From Zoogloea sp. (GTDB lineage: Bacteria; Pseudomonadota; Gammaproteobacteria; Burkholderiales; Rhodocyclaceae), in contig JADKKC010000022.1 of NCBI GenBank assembly GCA_016720685.1, positions 24,432 through 88,431 of the forward strand: a stretch of 64,000 nt of DNA, read 5' to 3'. The stretch's first letter is position 1; every line of letters begins with the position of its first letter. This document shows, piece by piece, positions 36,263-45,136 of the stretch. The notes beneath the pieces are model-generated. The model was given only the letters and a program-made list of their open reading frames with translations. It searched no databases and was not told where the DNA came from. Made by a program: the position numbers and the translations under genes.

Positions 36263-37477
36263 ATGAAAAACGCCGTGTCTGAGCGTCGTCGCTTCATCCA
36301 GTCCGCGCTCGTCCTGGGGGCCGGCGTGGCCCTGCCGGCCAGCGCCCGTGCCGCAGCGGCACCGGTGCTGATCGGTTTCGACGCGGAGCTGCGCGACCTG
36401 ACCAGCACTTCCGACGAGGCGATTCGTGCCGGGCTGGATTTTGCGCTGGCCGATATCAACAAGGCCGGCGGCGTGCTGGGCGGCCGCCCGCTCGAACTGG
36501 TGGTGCGCGACAACCGCACCGTGCCGGCGCGCGGGGTCGACAACGCCATCGAATTTTCAACGATGAAGGACATGGTGGGCTTTTTCGTCGGCAAGTTCAG
36601 CCCGGTGGCGCTGGAGCAGGTGCCGGTTGCGAACGGAAACCGGATCCTGATGTTCAATCCCTGGTCCGCGGCGGATGCCATCGTCGATAGCGGCGCCCAG
36701 CCCAACAACGTGTTCCGTCTGTCCCTCAAGGACAGCTGGGCCATCCGCACGATGACGCGCCACCTGCTTGCCCGGCACTGCAGGCGGGTCGGAATCCTGG
36801 TGCCCAACAGCGCCTGGGGCCGCAGCTGTGCCGCCGCGGCGAGAACCGTGCTCGACAGCAACCGCGATGCGGCCCTGGTGGGGGTCGAGTGGTTTGCCTG
36901 GGGTGGCGCGAAGAGTTTCATGGAGCAGTACGTCAGCCTGCGCCGGCTTGGCATGGAAGGCCTGCTGATGGTGTGCAATGAGCGCGATGGCGCGCTGTTC
37001 GTCAAGGAACTGGCCGCCATTCCGGCCGGCGAGCGCGTGCCGGTTGCCAATCACTGGGGTGTCAGCGGTGGCGATTTGCCCCGCCTTGCCGGCAAAGCCC
37101 TCAACGAGCTGGATTTTGCGGTGGTGCAGACCTATTCGTTCGAGACGCCTCGCAACGCCCTGGCGCGGAGCCTGGCGGAGCGGGCGATGGTCCTTTTCAA
37201 ACAGGACGATCCGTCCCGCATTCCGTCTGTGGTTGGCCTGGCGCACGCCTACGACTTGTTGCACCTGGTGGCGCGGGCGATCAACCGCGCTGCTTCGACC
37301 GATGTGGCGGCCGTGCGCACGGCCCTTGAAAGCCTGCCGCCCTACGAGGGCGTGATCCGCCGCTACGCACCGGCCTTCACCGCGACCCGCCACGAGGCCC
37401 TTGGCCCGGACGAGCCGTTCATGGCGCGCTACACCCCGGATGGGCGGCTCATCCGGATTACGTCCGCGGGGGGCTGA
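36263..37477 (+). CDS. ABC-type solute-binding protein, Tat-exported
   Basis: A 404-residue periplasmic protein of the branched-chain amino acid/urea type (Peripla_BP_6). The N-terminus ERRRFIQSALVLGAG with a cleavage after ASARA is a twin-arginine-like signal. Two lobes are visible, with typical DINKAGGVLGGRPLELV. No permease or ATPase gene is nearby; instead it lies between a response regulator and a membrane kinase (4 bp before the kinase ATG). A sensory role, presenting a ligand to the kinase, is the best reading. Confidence 0.87.
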   Translation: MKNAVSERRRFIQSALVLGAGVALPASARAAAAPVLIGFDAELRDLTSTSDEAIRAGLDFALADINKAGGVLGGRPLELVVRDNRTVPARGVDNAIEFSTMKDMVGFFVGKFSPVALEQVPVANGNRILMFNPWSAADAIVDSGAQPNNVFRLSLKDSWAIRTMTRHLLARHCRRVGILVPNSAWGRSCAAAARTVLDSNRDAALVGVEWFAWGGAKSFMEQYVSLRRLGMEGLLMVCNERDGALFVKELAAIPAGERVPVANHWGVSGGDLPRLAGKALNELDFAVVQTYSFETPRNALARSLAERAMVLFKQDDPSRIPSVVGLAHAYDLLHLVARAINRAASTDVAAVRTALESLPPYEGVIRRYAPAFTATRHEALGPDEPFMARYTPDGRLIRITSAGG

Positions 37478-37481
37478 GGCC

Positions 37482-40293
37482 ATGTTTGGAAAAGCGATGT
37501 CCCGCTTGCGCAGCAGGGTTGCCGAGTGGCTGGGCGAGAGCCTCGCCAACCGCTTCTCGGCGCTGGCGCTGATGATCACCCTGGTCATCGTCGTGCCGCT
37601 GGGGGCCGTGGCCTACGGCATCATCCACCACCTGCTCAGTCAGAAAATCGAGGCCGAGCTGCGTAACGTGGTGGCCCTGGGCCACTATGGCCTGGAGCAA
37701 ACCCTGCGCGAGCTGAACGGCGACATCAACTCGATGGCACGGCGTTCGCTGGTGACCAACGCGATCGGCGATTCGGAAGGGCGTGACGCCTACCTGCTGC
37801 CCTTCCTGCGCGAGTTTGTCGCAGCCGAACCGCGCATCGCCGCAATCAGCATCCACGATTACAAGGGGCGCGCGCAGATCACCGTCGGCAGCGCCAAGCT
37901 GCTGGAAGACGAGATCCAGCCGCTGATCGAGGGGGTGATGATCGGCGAGAAGTCGAGCAGTGCGGCTCTTCGGAGCAACGCCGGCAGCACCCGGCTCCTG
38001 ATTGCGGCCCCGATCGTGTTTGCGCCCACCCGCTCGGTGGAAGGCGCACTCAGCGTTGAAATCGACCTGCCGGCCTTGTTCGCCCGCTACTTTGCCGATG
38101 TGCCCAAGCACCACCGGGTGCGCCTGCTCGACGGGCAGGGGCGTGAGGTGGCGCGCAGTGGCAACAACTCCGGCGAGCAGAATTCGATCAGGCTGGAACT
38201 CGACGAAGGCAGTGGTCTCACGGGCTACCGTATCGAGATCGGCGTCGATTCGACGGTGGTCTACCAGTCGATGAGTTTGCTGGCCCTGGGTTTTGTCGTG
38301 GCCGGCCTGCTGACCCTGGGCCTGGCGAACCGGCTGTCGGTTCGGGCTGCCGAGCGGCTCACCCGCGGGTTGCGCGAACTGAGCCGTGCCGCCCGCGAGA
38401 TTGAGGAAGGTGGCGACAGCACGCGCCTGTATCGCCTGCCTATTCAGGGGTGCGACGAGATTGCCACGCTGACCCTGGCCCTGAACCGCATGATGGTTTC
38501 GATGCGCGGCGCCCATGAGGCGCTCGAGGCGCGCGTTGAAGCCCGCAGCCGGCAACTGGCCGAGACCCAGGGCCGGCTCGCGTCCATTCTCGATTCGCTG
38601 CGTGACGTGGTGTATTCCTTCTCGCCCGATTTTGTGAGCGTGCTCTACATCAGCCCTTCGGTCACCGAACTGACCGGCTCGGATATGGCCCAGTCGCCGG
38701 ATTCGCCCTTCGGCCTGACCGACTTTATCCATCCGGACGAACGCGAAGCCGCGCGCAAGGCCTATCTGCAGGTGCTCCTGGAGGGCTACGGCGAGCAGCG
38801 CTACCGGATCGTCAGGACCGACGGGGAAATCCGCTGGGTCAGGGATCGCTTTCATGTCGTGCTGGACGAGGAGGGCAAACCGCTGCGCATCGACGGCATC
38901 ATCACCGATGTCACCGAAAAGGTTATGGCCGAGGAGGAGCAGGCGCGCACGGAGACCATCCTGAATATGAAGAATCGCGCCCTCGAAGCCAGTTGCAACG
39001 GCATCGTGATTGCCGACATGGCCCAGCCGGAGGCGCCGATCATCTATGTGAACCCGGCCTTCGAACGGATCACCGGCTATTCCGCCAGCGAAGCGCTGGG
39101 GCGCAATTGCCGCTACCTGCAGGGCTCCGACATGGGTTCGCCCGAGGTGCAGGCCCTTCGCCACGCCATTGCCAACGAGCGCGAAACCCAGGTGGTGCTG
39201 CGTAATTTCCGCAAGGATGGCCAGCCGTTCTGGAACGAGCTGTTTGCTGGCCTTTGCCAACCCGGCCTTCGAGCGCATGAGCGGCTTTACGGTGGCCGAC
39301 ATCGTCGGGCTCACCCTTGACGACTTCGACGAACGCATGCGTGCCCTCGGCGATCCGGCCGAGCCTTACACACCGGCCAGCGTCGACCTGGCCGAGAACT
39401 ATCAGGACTCCCGTCGTCGTCACCGTCGCCGCACCCTGCCCATGCTGCTGCCGGCGCCGCGCGTGCTCTCGCGGAGCGTGCGCCGTGTGGGCAGCAGCAA
39501 CACGGCCTTCGTGCTGTATTACCGGGACGTTACCCGCGAGACCGAAGTGGACCGCATGAAGAGCGAGTTCCTGTCGACCGCGGCCCACGAGCTGCGCACG
39601 CCGATGGCCAGCATCATGGGTTTCTCGGAGCTGCTGCTGACCCGCAAGTACGACGAAAACCGCACCCGCGATTTCCTCGACACGATCAACCGGCAGTCCA
39701 CCCGCCTTACCTCGCTGCTCAACGAACTGCTCGACCTGGCGCGCATCGAGTCCCGTGCCGCCAAGGATTTTCAGCTCGTCCGCCAGCCTCTCGGGGCCAT
39801 CGTCCGCGACACCGTGGCCGCTTTCATGATTCCCGGTGACAACCGTTCGATCGATCTCGAGCTGCTGGACGAGTTGCCCGAGGTGAGGGTGGACGCCGCC
39901 AAGATCCAGCAATCCCTGATCAACGTGATCTCCAACGCCTTCAAGTATTCGCCGGGCGGCGGGTGCGTGGCGCTGTCGAGCGAACTGCAGGAGGACCGCA
40001 TCGGCCTCAGGGTTCGCGATGAAGGGCTGGGCATGACGCCCGAACAGTGTGCGCGGGCGTTCGAGCGCTTCTACCGCGCCGACAGCTCGGGGAATATTCC
40101 GGGCACCGGCCTCGGGCTGTCCCTCGTCAAGGAAATCATCGAGATACATGGCGGCAGCGTTGACCTCGACAGCGCGGCGGGCGTCGGAACGACGCTCACC
40201 CTCTGGTTGCCCTTGGCTCCGCCCATCGGGGACGCCGCATCCGCGGAAACACAGGACAAGGGCGCCGCAGCGCCTGTCCTCGAAAATGCCTGA
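37482..40293 (+). CDS. LOV/PAS/HAMP membrane histidine kinase, interrupted
   Basis: Frame one (37482-39320): membrane helix (about 25-48), periplasmic sensor domain (50-260), second helix (265-288), HAMP, PAS (about 370-480), then a LOV-like domain with IIYVNPAFERITGYSASEAL and GRNCRYLQGSD, Cys543 being the expected flavin-adduct Cys. Just after the conserved FWNEL the sequence jumps to the middle of another PAS (LAFANPAFERMSGF), in another frame. From there to 40293: HisKA with His in STAAHELRTPMASI and an ATPase domain (NVISNAFKYSPGGG, GTGLGLSLVKEI). The LOV end and the start of a third PAS are missing, so this is a deletion rather than a single-base slip, around 39240-39260. The stop is 11 bp before the HD-GYP gene. 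Confidence 0.85.
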
Positions 40294-40304
40294 ACAAGGA
40301 GCAC

Positions 40305-41162
40305 ATGATGACGAACCGTCGCGGCAAGCTGCATCAATTCACCGCCGTCAAGCTGCCTGCCCACGGCACGGACCTGGCCGACCAGCTTGACGAGCTGACC
40401 CGCCGCCGCGACCAGGACCACCGCGAGCGGGTTGCCGCCGAGGCGCGGCTGAACCAGCTGAGCCTCGAAGTGCAGACCTTGCGCAGCGAACGCGACCGGG
40501 CCTACCGCGCGCTCGAGGAAGCGCATCAGGAAACCCTGTTCCGCCTGGCGCGCGCCGCCGAACACAAGAACGGAGAGGCCGGCAACCACATGCGCCGGAT
40601 CGGCCTCTTTGCGGGAATGATCGCCGAGGCGCTGGGCTACCCGGACGAATACTGCGAGCTGCTCTACAAGGCGGCCCAGATGCACGATATCGGCATGATC
40701 GGCATCCACGAAAGCATCCTGCGGAAGCCCGGTGCGCTGACGACCGACGAATGGAAGCTGATGCGCGAACATCCGCGCATCGGCGCCGGCATCCTGTCCG
40801 GCTCCGATCTGCCCATGCTGGAACTGGCCGCCGAAATTTCGCTTTCGCACCACGAGCACTACAGCGGTGCCGGCTACCCGCTGGGCATTGCGGGCGACGC
40901 CATTCCGCTCTCCGGGCGGATCGTCGGGCTGGCGGATTTCTTCGATGCGCTGACGATGGACCGCTGCTACCGCAAGGCCCGGCCCGACGAGCAAGTGCTG
41001 GAGATGATCCGCGAACGCCGCGGCCAGCAGTTCGACCCGCGCATCGTGGATGCCTTCATGGGCATCGCCGACAAGATCATCCTGGCCCGCGACTCGGCGA
41101 ACGAGATTGAGGCCATCTGCGACATGCCGGATGTAAACGGCGACTGGTGGATGGCGTTTTGA
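40305..41162 (+). CDS. HD-GYP c-di-GMP phosphodiesterase
   Basis: A 285-residue protein: a coiled region (about 25-85) and an HD-GYP domain (about 85-260). The metal/catalytic HD is in QMHDIGMIGI, and the GYP motif is in HHEHYSGAGYP, both intact. It should hydrolyse c-di-GMP. There is no receiver or PAS domain, so input probably comes through the coil from the neighbouring kinases or receiver. Its ATG follows AAGGAGCACATG. Confidence 0.93.
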   Translation: MMTNRRGKLHQFTAVKLPAHGTDLADQLDELTRRRDQDHRERVAAEARLNQLSLEVQTLRSERDRAYRALEEAHQETLFRLARAAEHKNGEAGNHMRRIGLFAGMIAEALGYPDEYCELLYKAAQMHDIGMIGIHESILRKPGALTTDEWKLMREHPRIGAGILSGSDLPMLELAAEISLSHHEHYSGAGYPLGIAGDAIPLSGRIVGLADFFDALTMDRCYRKARPDEQVLEMIRERRGQQFDPRIVDAFMGIADKIILARDSANEIEAICDMPDVNGDWWMAF

Positions 41163-41243
41163 GCACCCCCAGGGCCGGGCTACGCCCCGCCAAAAGAAAA
41201 CCTGGGGCGGCCCGGCGTTGTCTTGAGGGCAGGCTTTGAAGGC

Positions 41244-42035
41244 TCAGGCCGCGCTGTCCTGCGCATCCAGGATGCGGGCGACAAAGCCCGAAACCGCCTC
41301 GATCACCGCTTCGGGTTGATCCTTGTGGGGCGAATGGCGGCAGTCGGCCAGCTTGACCAGATCCACGTCCGCTACCTGGCGGGCGATGCGCTCGATCTGC
41401 TCCATGGTTCCGTACTCGTCATCCTCGCCCTGGATCGCCAGCACCGGGCAGCGGATGGTGGCCAGATAGTTCTCGATGTTCCAGCTGCGGAAGGCCGGGT
41501 CCAGCCAGATGTCCTGCCAGACGCGGAAGGTCGTCGCCGCGTCGCGGTGGTGGCGGGCGAGGCGGGCGGGCAGGTCGGTCGTCTCATGGAACTCGACCGC
41601 CTTGCGGATGCCCGCGAGGGTGAGATCCTCGACCAGCACATGGGGCGCCATCACCATGATTCCGGACAGCGGGCGGTGGGTGGCGCCGGCGTTGATCAGC
41701 GCAATCGAGCCGCCGTCGCTGTGGCCCAGCAGGAAGGGCCGCTCCAGACCCAGGGTTTCCAGCACGGCCGGCAAGGCCTGAAGGGCTTCGTCGTGCATGT
41801 AGCGGGGCGTGCGAGCCTCGCCCCGGTGCGGCGTGGAGCGTCCGTAGCCATAGCGCGAGAAAACCACCGCCTCACAACCGGTGGCGTCGGCCACCCGCTG
41901 GGGAAAATCCCGCCACATGGATACGGAGCCCAGGCCTTCGTGAAGAAATACGATTGCCGGCGCGCCCGGCCGCGGGTGAGCGGAAACAAGGCGGACGATT
42001 TCGAGTTCCGTGTCGAGAATGCGCAGGGTTTTCAT
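41244..42035 (-). CDS. Alpha/beta hydrolase
   Basis: A 263-residue hydrolase with all triad members visible: nucleophile Ser in LLGHSDGGS, Asp in QGEDDEYGT, His in CRHSPHKDQ. The oxyanion segment is FLHEGLGSVSMW. The closest type is the haloperoxidase/lipase-like group; the substrate is unknown. It faces the HD-GYP gene and lies upstream of the tRNA repeat on the opposite strand. Confidence 0.88.
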   Translation of the reverse strand: MKTLRILDTELEIVRLVSAHPRPGAPAIVFLHEGLGSVSMWRDFPQRVADATGCEAVVFSRYGYGRSTPHRGEARTPRYMHDEALQALPAVLETLGLERPFLLGHSDGGSIALINAGATHRPLSGIMVMAPHVLVEDLTLAGIRKAVEFHETTDLPARLARHHRDAATTFRVWQDIWLDPAFRSWNIENYLATIRCPVLAIQGEDDEYGTMEQIERIARQVADVDLVKLADCRHSPHKDQPEAVIEAVSGFVARILDAQDSAA

Positions 42036-42204
42036 GGACGCTCCGGGCGGGGTCAGTGTTTGAAGGCCCGATTATCCCGAAAACCTTCGCCGTGCTCTCT
42101 TGGGGAAAGCCCCCGCGTAAAAGTCGGCACCGACTAATTTCATCGAAATGCAACGAAGGGCTTTCAATTTCTGTCAGAGTGTATATAATCTTTGGCTTCA
42201 CGTA

Positions 42205-42281
42205 GCGCCCGTAGCTCAGTTGGATAGAGTACTTGGCTACGAACCAAGGGGTCGTGGGTTCGAATCCTGCCGGGCGCACCA
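42205..42281 (+). tRNA. tRNA-Arg (anticodon ACG), intact copy
   Basis: A 77-nt cloverleaf with encoded CCA. The acceptor arms GCGCCCG and CGGGCGC pair fully. The anticodon stem CTTGG/CCAAG encloses CTACGAA, anticodon ACG. The T stem GTGGG/CCTGC pairs. A34 is the substrate of TadA (encoded at 3843). A terminator follows. Confidence 0.97.
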
Positions 42282-42289
42282 GTTTTGCC

Positions 42290-42314
42290 AGAGCCGCTTC
42301 GATGCGGCTCTTTT
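42290..42314 (+). terminator. Terminator after tRNA-Arg copy 1
   Basis: AGAGCCGC (42290-42297) pairs with GCGGCTCT (42304-42311) around TTCGAT, followed by TTT. Confidence 0.75.
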
Positions 42315-42393
42315 CAGCTTGAGGGAGCGTGGAGCTTCCAGCGGTTTTGCCGCTTGCTGACGTGTGTGAGTTTTTGCAGCAGTCTGTTTTTGT

Positions 42394-42468
42394 GCGCCCG
42401 TAGCTCAGTTGGATAGAGTACTTGGCTACGAACCAAGGGGTCGGGTTCGAATCCTGCCGGGCGCACCA
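42394..42468 (+). tRNA. tRNA-Arg (ACG), copy 2, two bases short
   Basis: Same sequence as copy 1 apart from the loss of two bases in the variable-to-T-arm stretch (GGGGTCGTGGGTT becomes GGGGTCGGGTT). One T-stem pair can no longer form, so its folding and charging are uncertain. It may be a decayed copy or a sequencing gap. Confidence 0.75.
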
Positions 42469-42471
42469 GTT

Positions 42472-43590
42472 TTACCAGAGCCGCTTCAATGCGGCTCTTT
42501 TCGGCTTCAGGAAGCGTGGTGCTTTCCCCGGTTTTGCCGGTAGGCTGAATGTAAGCAAGTCATGCGCCCGTAGCTCAGTTGGATAGAGTACTTCCGGGCG
42601 CGGCGTGGCGTCTGCCGACGGAGGCAGTTGCGGCAGCGCAAAGTTCGGCTGCTTTCCGGTCAGGGTGCGCAGGAAGGCCACGATGCTGGCGTTCTCGGCT
42701 GCGGTGAACTTCTTGCCCAGTTGCAGGCGGCCCATCGTGTCGACCGCTTCGGACAGGGTTGCGGCGGCGCCGTCGTGGAAGTACGGATAGGTCAGTTCGA
42801 CGTTACGCAGGGTCGGCACCTTGAAGTTGAAGCGGTCGGCATCCTTGCCGGTGACGGCAACCCGGCCTTCGGCAGGGCTGGATGCCTTGTAATCCTCGAC
42901 GATGCCCATCTTCTGGAAGGAATTGCCGCCTACTGCCGGGCCGTTGTGACAGGCCACGCAGCCGCTGTCCTTGAACAGCTTGTAGCCGGCGAGTTCCTGG
43001 GTGTTGAGGGCCTTCTTGTCGCCCTTCAGCCACTTGTCGAAGCGCGAATCAGGCGTGACGAGGGTTTCCTCGAAGGCGGCGATGGCCTGGGTGACCCGGT
43101 CGATGTTCACTTCGGGCGAACCGAAAGCCTTCTGGAAGGCGCTCACGTAGCCGGGGATGGTTTTCAGGGCGGTGACCGTGTGCTCGTGGGAGAAGGCCAT
43201 TTCGCCGGGGTTGGCGATGGGGCCGCCGGCCTGTTCCTGCAGATCCTTCGCGCGGCCGTCCCAGAACTGGGCGAGGTTGAAGCGCGAGTTGAGGACGGTC
43301 GGGGAGTTGATCGGGCCTTTCTGCCAGCCGTGGCCGATGGAGCTCTTCAGGTTGTCCGAGCCGCCCATGGACAGGTTGTGGCAGGAGTTACACGAGATGA
43401 AGCCGGACTTCGACAGGCGGGGATCGAAGAACAGCATCTTGCCGAGTTCGACCGTGGCAGGGCTGCCGGCCTTGGCTGCGGGAATCGATTGGATGGGTTC
43501 GGTGGAGGGCGCAGCCTGGCCGGCGGATGACAGGCCCAGCAGTGCGGCAAGCACCGCAGCGGAGAGGATGGGGGATTGCAGTTTTGACAT
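42472..43590 (-). CDS. Cytochrome c peroxidase with an altered C-terminus
   Basis: A di-haem peroxidase that reduces H2O2 in the periplasm. Signal peptide MSKLQSPILSAAVLAALLGL to GQA; haem motifs CNSCH and CVACH. The natural body ends near PPSADATPRP (about 42605). After that the frame runs into the antisense of the tRNA-Arg fragment and spacer (VLYPTELRAHDLL to LKRLW), about 40 foreign residues up to the stop at 42472. Proteins of this family usually end a few residues after that Pro, so only a short end was lost. Divergent to the gene at 43841. Confidence 0.9.
   Translation of the reverse strand: MSKLQSPILSAAVLAALLGLSSAGQAAPSTEPIQSIPAAKAGSPATVELGKMLFFDPRLSKSGFISCNSCHNLSMGGSDNLKSSIGHGWQKGPINSPTVLNSRFNLAQFWDGRAKDLQEQAGGPIANPGEMAFSHEHTVTALKTIPGYVSAFQKAFGSPEVNIDRVTQAIAAFEETLVTPDSRFDKWLKGDKKALNTQELAGYKLFKDSGCVACHNGPAVGGNSFQKMGIVEDYKASSPAEGRVAVTGKDADRFNFKVPTLRNVELTYPYFHDGAAATLSEAVDTMGRLQLGKKFTAAENASIVAFLRTLTGKQPNFALPQLPPSADATPRPEVLYPTELRAHDLLTFSLPAKPGKAPRFLKPKRAALKRLW
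42477..42500 (+). terminator. Terminator after tRNA-Arg copy 2
   Basis: AGAGCCGC (42477-42484) pairs with GCGGCTCT (42491-42498) around TTCAAT, followed by TTT. The same element as after copy 1, with one changed loop base. Confidence 0.7.
42564..42601 (+). pseudogene. tRNA-Arg copy 3, 5' half joined to a peroxidase gene
   Basis: The first 30 bases of the tRNA (acceptor, D arm, start of the anticodon stem) are followed directly by CCGGGCGC and then by the 3' end of the cytochrome c peroxidase gene read from the other strand. The anticodon and T arm are lost. It cannot be a working tRNA. Confidence 0.85.
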
Positions 43591-43801
43591 GGAAAGTTCC
43601 CGGGGACATGAAAAGCGGGTTCGCTCCAGGCAAAACGGCGGCGCTGTATTCCGGAGAATGCCGGGCGAATATCGTCCTGGTATGGTGAGCGTCTTTTCTT
43701 AAGAATGGCTTAAGCAATGTTCATAAGTCGTTTCGCCATGAAGAGGAATGTTGTTTTTGGTGGCTTGCCTGTGGATTGACAGGCGTCAATACCGCCGATG
43801 T

Positions 43802-43819
43802 TGATAATGGTTATCATTT
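43802..43819. promoter_or_regulatory. Fur-box-like operator
   Basis: TGATAATGGTTATCATTT is close to the consensus GATAATGATAATCATTATC. It lies 22 bp before the start of the gene at 43841 and about 210 bp upstream of the divergent peroxidase. Iron control of the 43841 gene is likely. Elsewhere the 250-bp gap shows only a short CTTAAG inverted repeat near 43700. Confidence 0.65.
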
Positions 43820-43840
43820 GAAAACCCGGAAGCTGAAAAA

Positions 43841-44614
43841 TTGATTGCTCACTTGCGCCGACTGGCGATTGTTTTCATGGGCTGCACCGTCCTGGTGGCC
43901 CACGCCGATCCCGAAATCATGGTTCACGAAGCCGACCTGGCCGAGCGGGGCGAGGTGGTCGCGACGCTGCATGCCAACCACACCTGGCGTGGCAGCAGGG
44001 CGAAGGACGACGGAACCTGGCCGGCGCACCGCCTGACCTACCTGATGGCGGAATTTGCCACCGGCCTGGCGCCGGGCTGGGAGGCCGGCGTGCACCTGCC
44101 GGTGATGCGCGGCGGCGTCGATGGCGAAACGTCGAACAACGGGGCGTGGAGTGCCTCGGCGATCATGTTCCGCCTCAAGCACATCCGGCAGGCCGGCGGC
44201 GGGTGGTTCTACGGCTTCAATGCCGAGTACGACATCAACGCCGGGCGTTACGTGGGCGATACGCGCAGTGCGGAGTTCCGCGGCATTGTCGGGCTCGACA
44301 GCGAGCGCTTCCGGGTAACGGCCAACCCGCACCTGATCTGGGGCTGGGGGCATTCGGGCCGCGAGCGCGCACCCGATCTCAACCTGGATCTGAAAGCCCT
44401 GCACAAGGTTTCGGAGACTTTCGCCTGGGGCGCCGAGGCCTATACCGACGGAGGCAGGCTTGGCCGGTTGCGGCCAGGCGAGGGCGATCGGACGCTGTAC
44501 CTCGTCACCGAATTCGAAACGCGGGTCGGCGCCGTGCATCTCGGCGTGGGGCAGGGTTTCAAGGAGACGCCGGAGCGCTATCTTTTGAAGGGGGTGTGGT
44601 CGGCGAGTTTTTGA
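43841..44614 (+). CDS. Exported beta-rich outer membrane-like protein, iron-regulated candidate
   Basis: A 257-residue protein starting at TTG 43841 with GGAAG in front; this start gives a signal peptide (LRRLAIVFMGCTVLVAHA). The rest alternates strand patterns and ends in GVWSASF, a C-terminal Phe typical of outer membrane barrels. I do not recognise the family. The Fur-box-like site just upstream suggests expression in low iron. Confidence 0.7.
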   Translation: MIAHLRRLAIVFMGCTVLVAHADPEIMVHEADLAERGEVVATLHANHTWRGSRAKDDGTWPAHRLTYLMAEFATGLAPGWEAGVHLPVMRGGVDGETSNNGAWSASAIMFRLKHIRQAGGGWFYGFNAEYDINAGRYVGDTRSAEFRGIVGLDSERFRVTANPHLIWGWGHSGRERAPDLNLDLKALHKVSETFAWGAEAYTDGGRLGRLRPGEGDRTLYLVTEFETRVGAVHLGVGQGFKETPERYLLKGVWSASF

Positions 44615-44671
44615 GGCGCGGGGTGGTGCGAGTGCAGCGGCGATGGACTCCGCCGCGTCTCGGCCGGGCTT

Positions 44672-45136
44672 CTACAAGAAGCGATCGAGCATTTTTTTGC
44701 TGTGGGCGTCCAGCGCGTAGCGGTCGCGGATCAAAAAATTGATGCCGCGACTGTCGGCGATGAGCAGTGCCGGACGCACGAGGCGGCGGATGTCTTCCTC
44801 GCTTTTGAGCACCATCGTGGTCGGGCCGCGGTCGGTGTCCACTTCCCAGCTGCTCGGCGTGGCAAAGCTGGAAACCGAGCGGATGCGCTCGATGACCGGC
44901 ATGAATTCGCGGCTGGCGAGATCTTCTTCGAGCAGGCGGCGGGGTTCGGGCGAGAGATCGGCGATGCGCGCAACCCAGGCGACTTCCTCGCCTTCGGCAT
45001 TCACCAGGCCGATGCCCTCGGTGGGCGCGGCGATGGGAAAGGAGCGCACCGGGCTGACCGGGTGGCGCACGCCGTCGGCGGCGACGAAGAGGAGCTGCCC
45101 AAAGGCGTTGCGCTCGAGGGTGATGGCGTTGGTCAT
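44672..45136 (-). CDS. Cyanophycin-associated DUF1854 family protein
   Basis: A 154-residue soluble protein of the DUF1854 type. It begins ITLERNAFGQLLFVAADGV and contains WEVDTDRGPTTMVLKSEEDI and the end IRDRYALDAHSKKMLDRFL, conserved in the family found beside cyanophycin genes. The start overlaps the ABC transporter stop by four bases. Role unknown; a partner or adaptor of the transporter is the simplest guess. Confidence 0.82.
   Translation of the reverse strand: MTNAITLERNAFGQLLFVAADGVRHPVSPVRSFPIAAPTEGIGLVNAEGEEVAWVARIADLSPEPRRLLEEDLASREFMPVIERIRSVSSFATPSSWEVDTDRGPTTMVLKSEEDIRRLVRPALLIADSRGINFLIRDRYALDAHSKKMLDRFL

Larger units (their letters stand above)
42205..42601 (+). repeat. Tandem tRNA-Arg/terminator repeat
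   Basis: Three units of about 170-189 bp, each starting with the tRNA and, in units 1 and 2, containing the same hairpin and a related spacer (GCGGCTCTTTTC then GCGTGG). The third is cut off inside the tRNA. A local duplication followed by a deletion would give this. Confidence 0.8.

Noticed and set aside
42564..42601. Third functional tRNA-Arg
   Set aside because: Anticodon and T arm are missing.
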